Shown here piece by piece: positions 20,770 to 33,094 of a stretch of DNA of 64,000 bases; the stretch's first letter is position 1, and each line of letters opens with the position of its first letter. This DNA comes from Dryomyza anilis (Eukaryota; Arthropoda; Insecta; Diptera; Dryomyzidae): NCBI GenBank assembly GCA_951804985.1, contig OX638135.1, positions 10,578,058 through 10,642,057 on the forward strand, in the 5' to 3' direction. A model generated the notes under the pieces. It searched no databases and was not told the DNA's origin. It saw only the letters and a list, made by a program, of their open reading frames with translations. The translations under genes and the position numbers were made by a program.

Positions 20770-21490
20770 AAAACCAGTTGGGAAGGTTAGATCACATGGG
20801 AAATTTTAAAGTAGGTGTAATTATGATAGTTAGGATTATCAAAATTATAGTCGGTCTAAGCCAACTATAAATACCCTACACATATGTGTGGTTACCATTC
20901 AAAGTGATATATGGGTCACCAGGGTATACGAATCCTGAAAATAACTACAAACATTCAATCGCTGAAGAATTTCCATTCATTTGATACCCATATTTACAAA
21001 TGGGTAGGTGTACCGAATTTCGATTTTTTTTTTAATGAACCACAGGTCTTTTCGACGGAAAACATTATTATCACGTACTTGAGCATGATGTAAATATATA
21101 TTTGACCAAAAAAGTTTACCTAAGCACGTATACATAAAAATTGATCTTTATATGTACATTTTATATGAGGTATTTGAACATAAGTGGTCGGATCATAGGT
21201 CACAATGAACCGATCTCGCCAATTCGCACATACAGCGTAGGTATATTAGTAATCAAAGTTATAAGTTTCATTTATCTAGCTCTTCAATTTTAAAAGTAGT
21301 AGGGATTTCAACAGACAGACGGACAGACAGACGGACAGACAGACAGACGGACATCGCTAAATCGACTCAGGAGGTCATGCTGATCAAGAATATATATACT
21401 TTTCCATACCGGAGATGCTTCCTTCTGGGTGTTACAAACGGTGTACCAAACTGAATATACCCTTTCACTCTTAGTGTAGGGTATAAAAAC
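20770..21490 (+). repeat. Interspersed repeat family ending gtagggtata, copy A
   Basis: It begins accagttgggaaggttagat and ends agtgtagggtataaaaac. Internally it has a gacagacggaca microsatellite (21310-21352) and the words catgctgatcaagaatata and ccataccggagatgcttcc. Related copies lie at 36423-37090 (-), 41680-42330 (+), 42390-43007 (-) and as a 5' piece at 45302-45390. The superfamily is unresolved. It is non-coding here. Confidence 0.88.
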
Positions 21491-22170
21491 GGCGAGTGCA
21501 GAGTGCAGCAAGTCCACAGGCTGCGCAAACCGGTTCTGCTCTATTATTGTTGTTGTTGTGTTATTGCTATTTTGGTTTTAGTTATTTGTTTTGTGTAATT
21601 TAATTATGTATTTTTAATAATGTTAAATTTCTCCGCGACGATTGTAGTTTATGTTATTTAATTTGTTATTTGTTTGATGATATTATTTGGCGGAACATTT
21701 GACTATTTGACAATTAAACATATAAAACGACGGACGGAACACGTTTAAAGACAAGGGGACGACACGTCCGTCTCCCTTAAAAGCATTGACGCTATATCTG
21801 TCCTACCCAAAATTAGCTAAAAGTTATATATTATAATCCCTCTCCTCTAAAGTACAATTTTATACAAAAAGTCGACTAATCGACTTTTACTAGTGAAATA
21901 ATCGATTAGTCAAAAAAAATCGACTTTTAGACCTTTTGAAAAAGTCGAATAGTCGAAAAGTCGACTTTTGAGTTCGAACTTAATTGTCGAATTTTGAAAA
22001 TAAATATTATCAATTTCTTGAAAGCAACAAACGACAATATTATTTTTAGTTTGAACATAATATTATTGGTTTTCTATGACACCCTGTAGCATAAATTTGA
22101 CATATACAATTTTTATTTATATTTTTGAAATTTTATATTTTCTGTCTTCAAAAATATTCGTTTTCTTCGC
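21491..22170. other. AT-rich DNA with TCGACT/TCGATTAGTC simple repeats
   Basis: Between 21870 and 21975 variants of gtcgactaatcgactttt and aatcgattagtc are reiterated. The same word family recurs at 29500-29605. No gene is seen. Confidence 0.5.
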
Positions 22171-22600
22171 GCGATATCGTCGGCACATAAACCAATGTTT
22201 TTCATATGATCGGCTACATCAGTAAACGCATCTGAAGGTGACACGCGACATCCTCCGAATCGAAGCTGACCCTAATTAGGCCGCCGTTCTCAGCCACCAG
22301 ATCGGGTATGTCGAGTTACACAATTGACGCGGTGTCGAATCGGTCGCATCGGAACTATATGATATAATGATCCTCAAGCCGAGACGAGATTTCCTGTACA
22401 TGAGATCGATTTCCTGCACATGAGACGTCACACTTCGGCGAATAAAATTAGCAGAATGCCGAGCAAAGAGCCAATCTCAGGACCGTCCTCGATTCCGATG
22501 ACTGACGCCATGAGGCAGCGACGACGTGTTGTGGAAAAGACCTGCAACAAAGCTACCAGCAGTGATGCATGCTAACATGTCGGCGAACCGACAATGATGT
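22171..22600. other. GC-richer island of unknown nature
   Basis: About 430 bp are clearly richer in GC than the surroundings, with CG-containing words. They include a short imperfect repeat (gagatttcctgtacatgaga / gatcgatttcctgcacatga). The longest frame noted by eye is under 45 codons. It could be a piece of an LTR or an old exon. I do not recognise it. Confidence 0.4.
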
Positions 22601-22882
22601 CGATTTCTATAGATTTTTCAAATTAAAATGCATTAAAATGTTAAACCAGTGTGTGTTTTTTTTTGTGTGATTTTTTTATGTTATTAATTTAGAATGTAAA
22701 ATGTCATTCAAAGCGGAAAATGAAACTAACAATAAAATTATTAAAATCAAAAATTTTATTTTCATTACTTGTTTGATAATTTTATTGTTATATCCGACAA
22801 TAATTTGATAATAATATTTGTGGATCCATTTTAACATAAAATATTTTCAAATTATTGTCGGATTCGACAATAATTTTCTATC

Positions 22883-23016
22883 AGCCTAACCAATAAACGA
22901 AATAAAGTCGACTCTAATGATAGTATCAGCTTTTTCGACAATTTTCTCTAATATTTATTTGTCAAAAAGCTGATACTTTCTATAAAGTCGACATTATTTC
23001 TTTTATTAGTTAGGCT
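22883..23016. repeat. 134-bp hairpin (palindromic MITE-like) element
   Basis: agcctaaccaataaacgaaa... to gtcgac at 22883-22912 is inverted at 22987-23016. The inner words agtatcagcttttt and aaaaagctgatact are also inverted, leaving a loop of about 20 bp around 22950. Just upstream another inverted pair, tccgacaataattt / aattattgtcgga (22793-22865), may belong to the same unit. Confidence 0.85.
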
Positions 23017-23059
23017 CTATGTGTGTACCCCAAAAGGGGGTCAAAAACCCATTTATGAC

Positions 23060-23512
23060 CCAAACATTTTTATTCCGAAAATCGATAGCGGACATCATCA
23101 GAAGACTAATGTTACTAACGCCCATTTTTGGACCACATATTTAGGTATGAATTATAACAATATGTTACAAATTTTATAACTATATCTTGAATACGTTTCG
23201 AGTTAAAGAATTATATAAAAGTGGCTTGTATGGTAGGTGGGCGTGTCCGTTGACCGATTTTGCTCATTTCCAAACTCAGTTCCTACTTTTGGCTAAAATA
23301 TATTGAGACGAAATTTCATCGCATTCTGATCAATATTTCTCATGTTTTTCTGTATTCGGACAGCTAGACGGACAGACAGAGGTACATGGCAAAACGGACT
23401 CGGGTAGTGATGCTGATCAAGAATATATACTTTTCCATACCGGGCATGCCTCCTAAGGGGCGTTACATGCACAATGTTAATATACCCTGTACCTCATAGG
23501 TGTAGGGTATAA
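23060..23512 (+). repeat. gtagggtata repeat, second subfamily, solitary copy
   Basis: The words aggtgggcgtgtccgttgac, tacttttggctaaaatatat and gatgctgatcaagaatata are followed by the end ataggtgtagggtata. It is collinear with 56460-56880 and the two further copies in the tandem array. Confidence 0.85.
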
Positions 23513-24885
23513 AAATCCAATCTTGTTGCTAATATTTAAAATTTCGTAGAGTTAACTTTTATGTTAGGATATAGAAATATTTTCCACATCGATATCGCAA
23601 TGTTTTATAAAGAAATCTCGATATATTTGCACTATTTTATGCAATATTAATCCGATTTTTCCGACATAATAAGTTGCAACAATTTTAGATGATTGTCAGG
23701 TGTCTGTTTTATAACATTTTCTCTAGTGTTTTAAATATAGTCCATTGTAACCTCAGACATTTGGCAGGATCAAAGAAATTCCCTAGTAGAAATTTTGGTA
23801 GGGCCATGCTCATGAACTGATCAAGTCATTATTTGAGATGTTCGGGATATGACGAGGGCCAAGTGATGTAACAAATCGGGTACATAATGTGCTTGTAACG
23901 CGGTGTCCTGATCATGTACCTCAATTCCCCATTTCATTATTTACCCGGCCATTGAATAAATATCAATGAAATCATAATAACATATATTTGTATACTTACA
24001 TATAAATGAAATACAAAATATTTGTTAATATAAAACGTTTTTAAGGTGTATTTTAAGAAACTAATAGATCATATTACTCAACGTTTCATTTTAAATCTTA
24101 CTAAAAAGTTCACATTAAAATCGTTTTATATTAAAAAATATTTTTTATTTCATATTCATTTGATTGCGAGGTCCCCCTCAGGGAGTATGTAGTTTGTATA
24201 GAATTGACTTAAACATTGGTTATGTTGAACTTGAAACATACATTTTATCAAGAGAAACTTGTCAAGACACAAATTCTCATATTAAAAAAAAAATGTTTTG
24301 AACCTTTGGATTTCGATAATTTATTTTAAGATATGTTGCAAATTATTCGCACAGAGCTCCAGTTTGAACTGTTTTTCCATGTTTACTTCAATCTGTAAAA
24401 TTTCACTTCCACATAACCAATGTTTTAGAAGCGAATCCAGCATACTCGAATGAAAAATCACTATATAACACATAATCTGTGTTCAGGTACTCTGAATAGG
24501 TGCATCAAACGTGGTGCTTAAAACTAATTATTAAAAATAACAAACACTTATTGTAAAAAAACTGAAATGTGAATAAATGAAACCTTTTTCTACGACAGGG
24601 TTTAATGAAGTTAGTAAAGGTACTTTAAATACTACTAATAATGTACTATTAGAAATAAAAACGTACTTTGTCGAAAAATGGTCGAAATTTTTTTTTTTGC
24701 TAATTCAGGAAAGTTATATGTCTGCTCAGAATTAGTTTTATGCATATGCCATTTTTTGGTAAATTTCCTTTGAAATTTGATTTGAATTATTTATGCATCC
24801 TATTTTAATTTTTTTGATATCTCATATTCGTAAATTCTTAAGAACTACAGATCTATTGCAAGTTTATGTGGTATACAGTTTCGCC
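23513..24885. other. AT-rich DNA, no gene seen
   Basis: No TE protein, long frame or clear inverted repeat was recognised in this stretch. Confidence 0.4.
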
Positions 24886-24889
24886 AGAT

Positions 24890-25045
24890 GAAATTACCAC
24901 AAGAATTCTCATTTTACCACAGCAAATTCTCACAAATTACCACAGAGGATATTTACAACAATTTCCCTCAAATTACCACAAATTACCAACAAATCCTATA
25001 CTTACCACAAATTCCCTCAAATTACCACAAAATACCTCAGTACCA
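24890..25045. repeat. Low-complexity ATTACCACAAA tract
   Basis: Irregular repeats of aaattaccacaaa and ttccctcaaattacc occur here. The open frames across it are a by-product of the repetition. Confidence 0.7.
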
Positions 25046-25102
25046 AAAAATAGTACTAATTATCAAAAAAATACTATATATTACACAAAATACACCACAT
25101 CA

Positions 25103-25140
25103 GGGGCGGATCCAGAAGTATGATTTGGGGGGGAAGCGAT
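25103..25140. repeat. Isolated hAT-type terminus
   Basis: caggggcggatccagaagta followed by a G-run matches the left end of the complete hAT at 32910 (caggggcggatccagaggtc). No matching right end was found nearby, so this is a truncated relic. Confidence 0.7.
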
Positions 25141-25269
25141 TGATTTTTTTGCGCCCTTTTTATATTTTCTGTACTTTATATTTTATACAACTGTACTTCT
25201 TTAAAGCAACCTTTTTTCTTTAAATCAACCGTTTTATTTGCTTAAAAAAAATATAGGGTGCGGTCGGAT

Positions 25270-25895
25270 CTGTGGTACCCTAGAAAAACGATATCCGGTG
25301 CATCTACATATTTGATCATATAGGTGCTCAAATGAAAGGTAATAATGCCACATTTGTAATTATATGGTTATTTTTATGATCTAATAACCATAGCGATTAG
25401 GATTTGTAATTATGTAAAAAATAAAATTAAAATGAAATTCTGATTGTTGAGAAAAATATTTAATTATTTATCAAAATGACGAAGAACATTTTGAAATAAA
25501 TAGGTAACGCTGAAACGCTTTTTTAAAATTTTCTAGAAAAGGCCCAACAGTTAATTATAATATTTCGTTGGCAAGTTATATCGAAGAAGCGCCGCAGGCG
25601 AAATTATTTTATAAAATATTAAATTTTATATTTTTTAAAACATAAATACAAAAGTGTATAATAGACTCCTGATTAAATTTCTTTTCGTTTGGGTACCCAC
25701 ACTTGTATCTATATATTATTCGTGTATAAAATGAACTCAGTTGTTAAAACTAAAAAGGGTGCTGAGGTTACTGGGGTTATCGGATCATGAACATAATAAC
25801 ATATTAATCGTGAGATCAATATCTTTCATTTCAGTACCTACATGTTCATATAGGTAGGTGTATAAGGTTTCGATTTATCTGGGGTACCACAAGTC
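25270..25895. repeat. Inverted repeat pair (arms ~90 bp)
   Basis: The left arm, from gtggtaccctagaaaaacga (25272) through atataggtgctcaaatgaaa, is inverted at about 25795-25895 (tttcatttcagtacctacat ... ggggtaccac). Identity is moderate. The 430-bp interval is AT-rich with no coding signal. Confidence 0.6.
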
Positions 25896-25997
25896 CGATA
25901 GTTTGAAGAAAAAATATTTCACTTCATCCGGTTATCTAAAGCTCAGCCAATTTGTTTGTTTGTTTGGAGATTTTTTGGTAGGAGTAACGACTTTTTT

Positions 25998-25999
<2 letters not shown>

Positions 26000-26061
<62 letters not shown>
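26000..26061. repeat. (TA)n microsatellite
   Basis: About 30 uninterrupted TA units. The Tyr-Ile run of the overlapping frame is an artefact of it. Confidence 0.95.
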
Positions 26062-26063
<2 letters not shown>

Positions 26064-27734
26064 AAAATAATAATTAATTTTGGTTTTAATAAATATGTAT
26101 CTAAAATAAAAATTATATTTGAATTTTGAAAGTATTTATCAAAAATAATTATTTTTAACTTTAATAATGTGAACTTTTATTTATATTTCTCAAATATAAT
26201 TATTAAAAAATATTTTAAAATTTAACAGTCCTATAATAAAAATAAGACCATAAATTAAAAATGTTCATCGAATGTTATCTAATGGTACCCTTTGTTTTAC
26301 AGTACCATCATTTCTTACAATGACTTTTTACATATAAATTTGACAAAAAAAAAAAATATTTTTGGTCTCTGATTTTACGAAGCTGTACATATCTCAGTAT
26401 CCTTTGGAAACAAAATTCAATTTGTGTATTATATTAAAGGTGATCAATACCGACATCTCGTTGGAAAACTACTTCAGATATGCACAATGTATTTTAAATG
26501 ATTATTTTCACTTAACAAGTCAGCATATTTCTAAAAACAAAAATATTTGAATTTGATTTTTTTTTAAAGTATAACATTTGTACCAATTGTACCATTTGTA
26601 CCAAACTTAAGTTTGATATTTAACCTAGTTTTTTGTACCACTTATTCAAGAATTAAAAGGTAATAGTTATTTCACCAATTATTAAATTAATTTACAACAG
26701 TTTTTTTAATTTCTAAAAACGTAATTTTTAAATACTAAAAACGTAAAAATCGGATTATAAATCGTCGTTTTAGAACTAAAAGTCATCAAATAAATGTTGT
26801 TTCAATATCGATTTTTTTTTTGTTAATAACTTCTTCAATTATAATTTGAAACAATCATAACCTTTTAGCACAGTGCCGAATGGACATACTTAAAAACTAT
26901 ATTTTGTGAATAATTGATTTTTAATTATGAAAAATACTCCAACACATCATAAACTATGAATTGTCGAACTTTTATCAAACTTTCATAAATGGTATTTGGA
27001 CTTATAGTTTTACAACTAAGATATACAAAAAATATGTATATTTTTTAAAAACTAAATTCAAAATCATCTTTTTGGCAATTTATTCTATACAAAAATTCTA
27101 AAAAAGTCGAATTTTTTTTAAGTCGAATTATTAAAGTTGTTTAAAATTGTCTATGGTTATGCGCCTATAATGTTTAAATTCGATTTAATATTGATACCCC
27201 GAGACAAAATTTATGTCATTTTTCAGGAATATTTCCGGCCAACACACAGATAAATGGAATATTTTGGGAAGTGTATAGCAGGTTGTAAAATTTTGTGGAA
27301 TTTTAATGACAGATTCACGGCATATTTTGAGATCGGACAGTTCGGGCAGACAGCTTGTGATACAAACTCCGCATATCTCTTTTTAAAATATGTCGAAAAA
27401 ATGTTTCTAAACCGCCTCGACATTGCCTAAAATTTTTGTCTTGGGACATTTTGATATAGATCTCAAAACACTTTAAACTCGAATTGTGTATTCTTCAGAA
27501 TCTTTGTCAAAATACAATGGGGCATATTCGTAGACAATTTAAAGTCAACTTTAAAATAAAAGTTACCCGATATTTTGGGCAATTTTAACGAAGATTAAAA
27601 TGTCAAAAAGTTTTTTTTAAGTCGCAAAATTAAAAAAAAAAGCGAACAATTAAAAAGGTAATTTACAGAATATTAGTAATCTGGAAATAGTTAGTAATTT
27701 CTACACAAAGGCGCAAACCCTTGGTGGAAAATAG
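26062..27734. other. AT-rich DNA, no gene seen
   Basis: It includes short runs of the word gtaccatttgtacca near 26580-26610. No protein of any TE family was recognised. Confidence 0.4.
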
Positions 27735-28563
27735 GTATCGTGAACAATATTCGAAAAGGGAAAAAATGTTTCCCTAAAAAAACTACGTATCATGAACAAC
27801 ATTTTGGAGGAAAAATTCCCCTGTTTCGCCGAAAAAATTCCGCCACTTTTTCATCGGGGAAAAGAATTAATTAAAAACAAAACACACTTTAATTAACTAT
27901 ACTTTTATTTATAATATGTTAACAAATATCTATGGATAGCACCAAAATTATTTAAATAAAAGTTATTTGCATATTTCTGCACAAATAAATTACAGATATA
28001 TTCAACCACTGCAAAAACTTCACCGGCTGGGAATATCTTTATTTTTTTTTAACTCTTGAAAAATGAACGCAGTCTAATCACAACATTTTCTTAAATGAAA
28101 AACTACAATTAAGAGCCATTTTATATACTTTTAATTGCAGTTTAACATAATTTTAACATAATTTTTACTTCAATATTTATTTTCACAACATAACGCAATT
28201 TAATCCAACAACACTGTTTGACATTTGGCAAAACAGCTGATTGAGCGTTGCCTGATGTTCAGTTCTAATTGCAAATTAAACTTTTATTGAGTTAAAAAAA
28301 TGTGAAATTTATGCATACAAGTATAGTTAACTGCAAATAATAAAGATCTGTATACATATTTTATATCTGAACTATTATTTTACAACTTTATTATCTGCAA
28401 TGATAAATAGAACCAAAAAAACGCATTAAAAAAACTGCATTCGAATTTCGAACAAAATTCCGGAGGAATTGCTGTTCCTGGAAGATTGACGATACCAAAA
28501 AATTTTACCTGGGAACAAAAAATTCCGAGGGAATAGAATATTCCCCAAGTCTTCACGATAGGG
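27735..28563. repeat. Possible MITE with inverted TATCGTGAA ends
   Basis: The left aggtatcgtgaacaatattc and right agtcttcacgatagggct are roughly inverted, and both ends carry gggaa/ttccc-rich subterminal words. The interior is AT-rich and non-coding. The match is loose and no target duplication could be fixed. Confidence 0.45.
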
Positions 28564-28694
28564 CTGATTAAAATTCTCAAATTTTATATTTTCACAAATT
28601 CTCAGTGTAGCCACGTTTTTTCAGGGTTGCAATTATTTATTTATATTACTAGTTATTGGTCAGAACGAATTTTTTTAGCTATCTAGCAACTTCC

Positions 28695-29447
28695 CAATAT
28701 GCCACAGGGTAAGCGTTTGAAATAATAATCATAATTTCCTTTAAGGTCTAGTGTGTTTTTCAAATCAGTTTCAAATATAAAATAAGTGCTATTTTTAGCT
28801 CTTACTCTGAACTTGAAAATGATATGATAATAACATTACCAAAAAGGGCAGTGAAAATTAGGAGCAAAAATGTAGTGACGCTAAAAACAGTATGTTCTTT
28901 ACGATTGCAATAGAAACCCTGACAAAAAATATAACGCTCTTTGAAATCAATCATTACTTTCAATCGTAGAGTTGAGGTTAACGTTTGACTTGAAGCCCGA
29001 GCGCCAAGACAACTTCAGAAAATCGATGCCAGCATCCAAAATGTGGTAGACGTGTTTTTTAAGCTTGTATGTTTCAAGCTCTCGAATATAATTTTGGTGC
29101 CTATTCAAGGTTTGCAGGGGCGGTTGGTATATTGTTTTAAATATTCACAGAAGTCCAAACAGTAAAAGATTTCGGTAAGCTATTAGATTTGGACGCGCGT
29201 TCTTATGTTATATTTTTTGTCTGGGTTTCTATTGCAATCATAAAAAACATACTGTTTTTAGCGTCACTACATTTTTGCTCCTAATTTTGACTGCCCTTTT
29301 TGGTAATGTTATTATCAAATCATTTTCAAATTCAGAGTAAGCGTTAAAAATAGCACTTATTTTATATTTGAAACTGATTTGAAAAATACACTAGACCTTA
29401 TAGGCAATTATGATTAATTTCTCAAACGCTTACCCTGTGGCATATTG
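28695..29447. mobile_element. Foldback element with ~235-bp near-identical arms
   Basis: The left arm, 28695-28935 (from caatatgccacagggtaagc), is the inverse complement of the right arm, 29217-29447, at well over 90 percent by eye. The loop of about 280 bp (28936-29216) is unrelated to the arms and noticeably richer in GC. There is no transposase. Confidence 0.93.
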
Positions 29448-29489
29448 AGTATTAAGTGCAATGGCATATTGGGTAATAAGAAAAAATCG

Positions 29490-29605
29490 ATTATCAACGG
29501 ACAAAGTCGAATATTCGACTTTTTTACAATCAGATAGTCGACTTCAAATAATCGACTTTTTCTATCCAAAAATCGATTAGTCAACAAATCAAACATCGAT
29601 TAGTA
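29490..29605. repeat. TCGACT/ATCGATTAG word cluster
   Basis: Words such as agtcgaatattcgacttttt and aatcgattagtcaac are akin to the cluster at 21870-21975, suggesting a shared repeat family. Confidence 0.55.
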
Positions 29606-30089
29606 TAACCCCATGTTCGCTATGTATCGTTTGAGTTTGTATTCGCAAAGATAAATGTTATCCTGCAAGATATTATTTGTGTTCTCTTCACATACGGTAC
29701 GTGTAGCATCCGGTTTTTTTATCTCTGACGAAAACAGAAATATGCCTATAGGAAATATTCCTTATATTTATTATGAATGTATATGTTCATTTTATTATGT
29801 CTTTGAGATTTTGAATTGTCTCGTCAACATCACTTGATGTATTATTTTTTATTAATTAATTCATGTTAAAATATAATTAAAATTTTTATGTTATTGGATA
29901 TTTTTGTTAGTAAAAAAAAAATATTTTTTTTGAAGAAATTGAAAATATGGAAAATAAGTAACTTAAATACAATTAGTGTTCAAATTCTCTTTGTTTTTAT
30001 AATTAATATGCAGTTTAAGATATTTGTCGTCGATCTTTTATTTAAAATTTTAAAAGTAAAATTTAGCAAGATTATTGCAAGCAAGATCA

Positions 30090-30205
30090 AGAAAGGTATT
30101 ACAAGAACAAAATCATATGTTCTTATGCAAGAACAAGAGCAAAACTTAGCCTGCAAGAACAAGAGCAAGAACAATCCTACCATTTCTTGCCTTGTTCTTG
30201 CAAAT
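30090..30205. repeat. AAGAACAAGAGC simple repeat
   Basis: gcaagaacaagagcaaaact and similar units recur and end in an inverted ttgccttgttcttgcaa. Confidence 0.6.
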
Positions 30206-30260
30206 GATCATCACTATCTCCGATTTAGGAGACATCATATAGAAATCGGGCGTTGAACAT

Positions 30261-32312
30261 AACATTACACTTAATTTTTTTTTTTTGAAACCATATATTT
30301 GAAAATGAAAAAAGCATAGAAAACGTAAACGGATTTTTAATATTTTTGATTCTAATAAATGATTTTTTAATTACCTTACTTTAATTTTTTTGAAAGTACC
30401 AGTCCTTCATTGTTAAAATTAATGTAAAATTTCAATTTATGTAATTTCAAATATTTTGCATTATTTTGGATTTATTCTGGATATACCCATGTGGATATAC
30501 TCTGTGGATAATTGGATAATAGCAAATGTCGGAATCATTTCGAAAAAACAAAGAAACGTGTAGATGGCGGGGAATTTGAAATAAGGATCTGTTACTTTTT
30601 TAAGGATTGGAATTCCAACTTTTGATCGAATTTCATATGAAAATTCTAAAACAAACGTTTTTACTTTTAGATTCGATATCTTAGTAGAATAAATAAGTTT
30701 TGAAATTAATTTAAACAGCAAACTTTGTCTTCAACGCTTTCAATTCGTTTGGAAATTAATAAATTCAAAATCGTTTGTTTAGAATTTTGCAGGCAAAATC
30801 TGATTCGATCGAAAACTGGAACATACCTCTATATTCCAATCATGTGAAAGATCATAATTTGGCTTCTAATAAACACAATCTATTAAATACGATTTCTAAA
30901 TCTAGATAAATCCCTTTAACATTTTTTGAATGTATCTGATGTTATGTTTTTAAATAAATGATGACATTTTATTAAATGTAAGACCTGCTTCTTAATAGTT
31001 GAAAAAATATTGTTTTCAGTATTTTATACATTGCGATTATTGGGAATTTAAAATTTCGAAACTAAAAATATCAATGACAAAATTGTAGTTGAAATAATGA
31101 TCAAAATTAAAAATGTATATTTACAACTGCATATTTGTTTATACTGGTCTTTAAATGGTTAAATTTAATTTTCGAAATAGTTTTCTTCTATTCAAAAATA
31201 TCTTTATCTTGCCAATTTTCAGTACTATTTTAAACAAAGTTTAATATACTTAATTTGTTTAATATGAAATATTTATTTAAGCTAAGTTTAAACTTTCACT
31301 GAAAAACTGGACCTTAATAAATACCAAGCACAACTTGGTAACACCAAATAATTTATCTCAATTTATAACGGCTTATAAATGTCATTAAAAAATTAGATAA
31401 ATCAAGAAATAAAAAACATATTAAATGAATATCAAATTGCGTAATATTTGTTCTATGGATTATTTCGATTTTTATTAAAAATGTAGTAAAAAACACTTTT
31501 TATTCTCAGTGTATTTAAATTACAATTGTGCGGGGAATTTTATAGTCAATTGGGGAATTTTCCTAATAATATCGGGGAAAATGAAAATAAGAGTTGGCAT
31601 CACTGGTTGCTATAGTTAGTGCTGCTACAAGACATTTCTTCTGTTGTGTTCACTTCATACTTTTCGTCGACGCAACAAGAAACATATGAGAATGGAAGAA
31701 CACAAGCATACAAGCTTGGGATCGACTTTTTCGTTGAAGTTTTTTGTACGAAAAAAAAATTGTTGGTGTGCTTTTACAAGAAGTTGTTGTTGCTGGAGGG
31801 CTGTACAAGAAAATAGTGTGTGTCTGTGTTTATGCGATATATAGGGTAGCAACGAAAAATGAAATATTCCTATATGAAATATGTCTTTATTTTGTTGTAT
31901 ATATATATATGCATTTTTGAAGGGCATCATAATATTTTTGTTGAAAATTTATTGTTGGTTTCAAAACAGTAGTCTAATGTGTAACACTAATTAAATCGAA
32001 TAAGTAGAGTCTGAATAAATCGATATCTGAATCACTGAAGAAAATAAAAGTAGAAAAAATAAATTTGTATTTAAATTATAATTATGCATTTATTGATGAA
32101 TTTTAACATTATTTAATAGTTTCTTATATTTAATAAAGAGTAAAACGATTGTACATATCAAAACTAAAAGTAATATGCTGATACTTATTAATAATACATT
32201 TCAAATACCTTGGTCTTTGGTTAGTTAAAAAATCTACAATTTGGTTGAGATGCAATATAATTAATTGTATATGTTGGGTCCCTAATTACATTAAATATAC
32301 TTGTACTATACA
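30261..32312. other. AT-rich DNA, no gene seen
   Basis: It contains short frames only. 31600-31860 is somewhat richer in GC and could be unique host sequence, but no product is recognisable. Confidence 0.35.
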
Positions 32313-32740
32313 CAGAAAAAATTTTGTTTATAAATTAATTGCGACATCGTTCATAATATATATATGGAAAAAATCATTCTATTTATGAACTATTCTTCGT
32401 ATATACGAATCGCACAATTTGAACGAAATTGATAAATTAAACGCGTTCATAATTGTTATGAATTGCGTTCATTGGGGTATTGATATTCATTTTTTGAGGC
32501 AAAGCTCCGCAACGTCACGTGGATTCAGCCGAAATAAAAAAAACAGTCCACCAAAGGGAGAATAGAAAATACAACACAAAGTAGGTAGGTAGGTATTTAA
32601 GTATGTGTGTATGATCGTATGTGTGCAACTGCAATTTTTGACCATTCTATAAATAGATATTTTTATTTTACTGACGCGTCATTCCTCATGACGCGCAGTG
32701 ATTATTTTGACAACTCTTCGTGACGCGTCGATGATAGCAT
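32313..32740. other. MITE-like left end and TGACGCG cluster
   Basis: It starts after TA with cacagaaaaaattttgtt, like the TA-flanked element at 39267. It contains tgacgcgtcattcc, catgacgcgcagtg and cgtgacgcgtcgatg at 32672-32735. No right end was found. Confidence 0.4.
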
Positions 32741-33094
32741 ATACAGTTCTTAGTTTTTATTATTCGTAAGTCATTTCGTACAAATAGACCGAATCGTATC
32801 ATTTGTTGTTTAATAATTTAGTATGTTGTCCAAAGCAAAAGATATTTGAATGTACATATCTGGAACTGAAACATAATTTTTTTTTTCAACCAATTGTATT
32901 TTCAAACAGCAGGGGCGGATCCAGAGGTCGTTCTTAGGGGGGGTGATTTTGAAAAATTATACATATATATATAAATATAATATATATATATATATGTTAT
33001 ATTTTTCAATTTATTAAAAAAAAAGTTTAAAATTCAAGATTAATTTTCATTAATAATAAAAATATTAGCATTTATAATAAAAAAATAGGGTTTG

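Noticed and set aside
25858..26070. Plus frame with Tyr-Ile repeats
   Set aside because: Translation of the (TA)n microsatellite.
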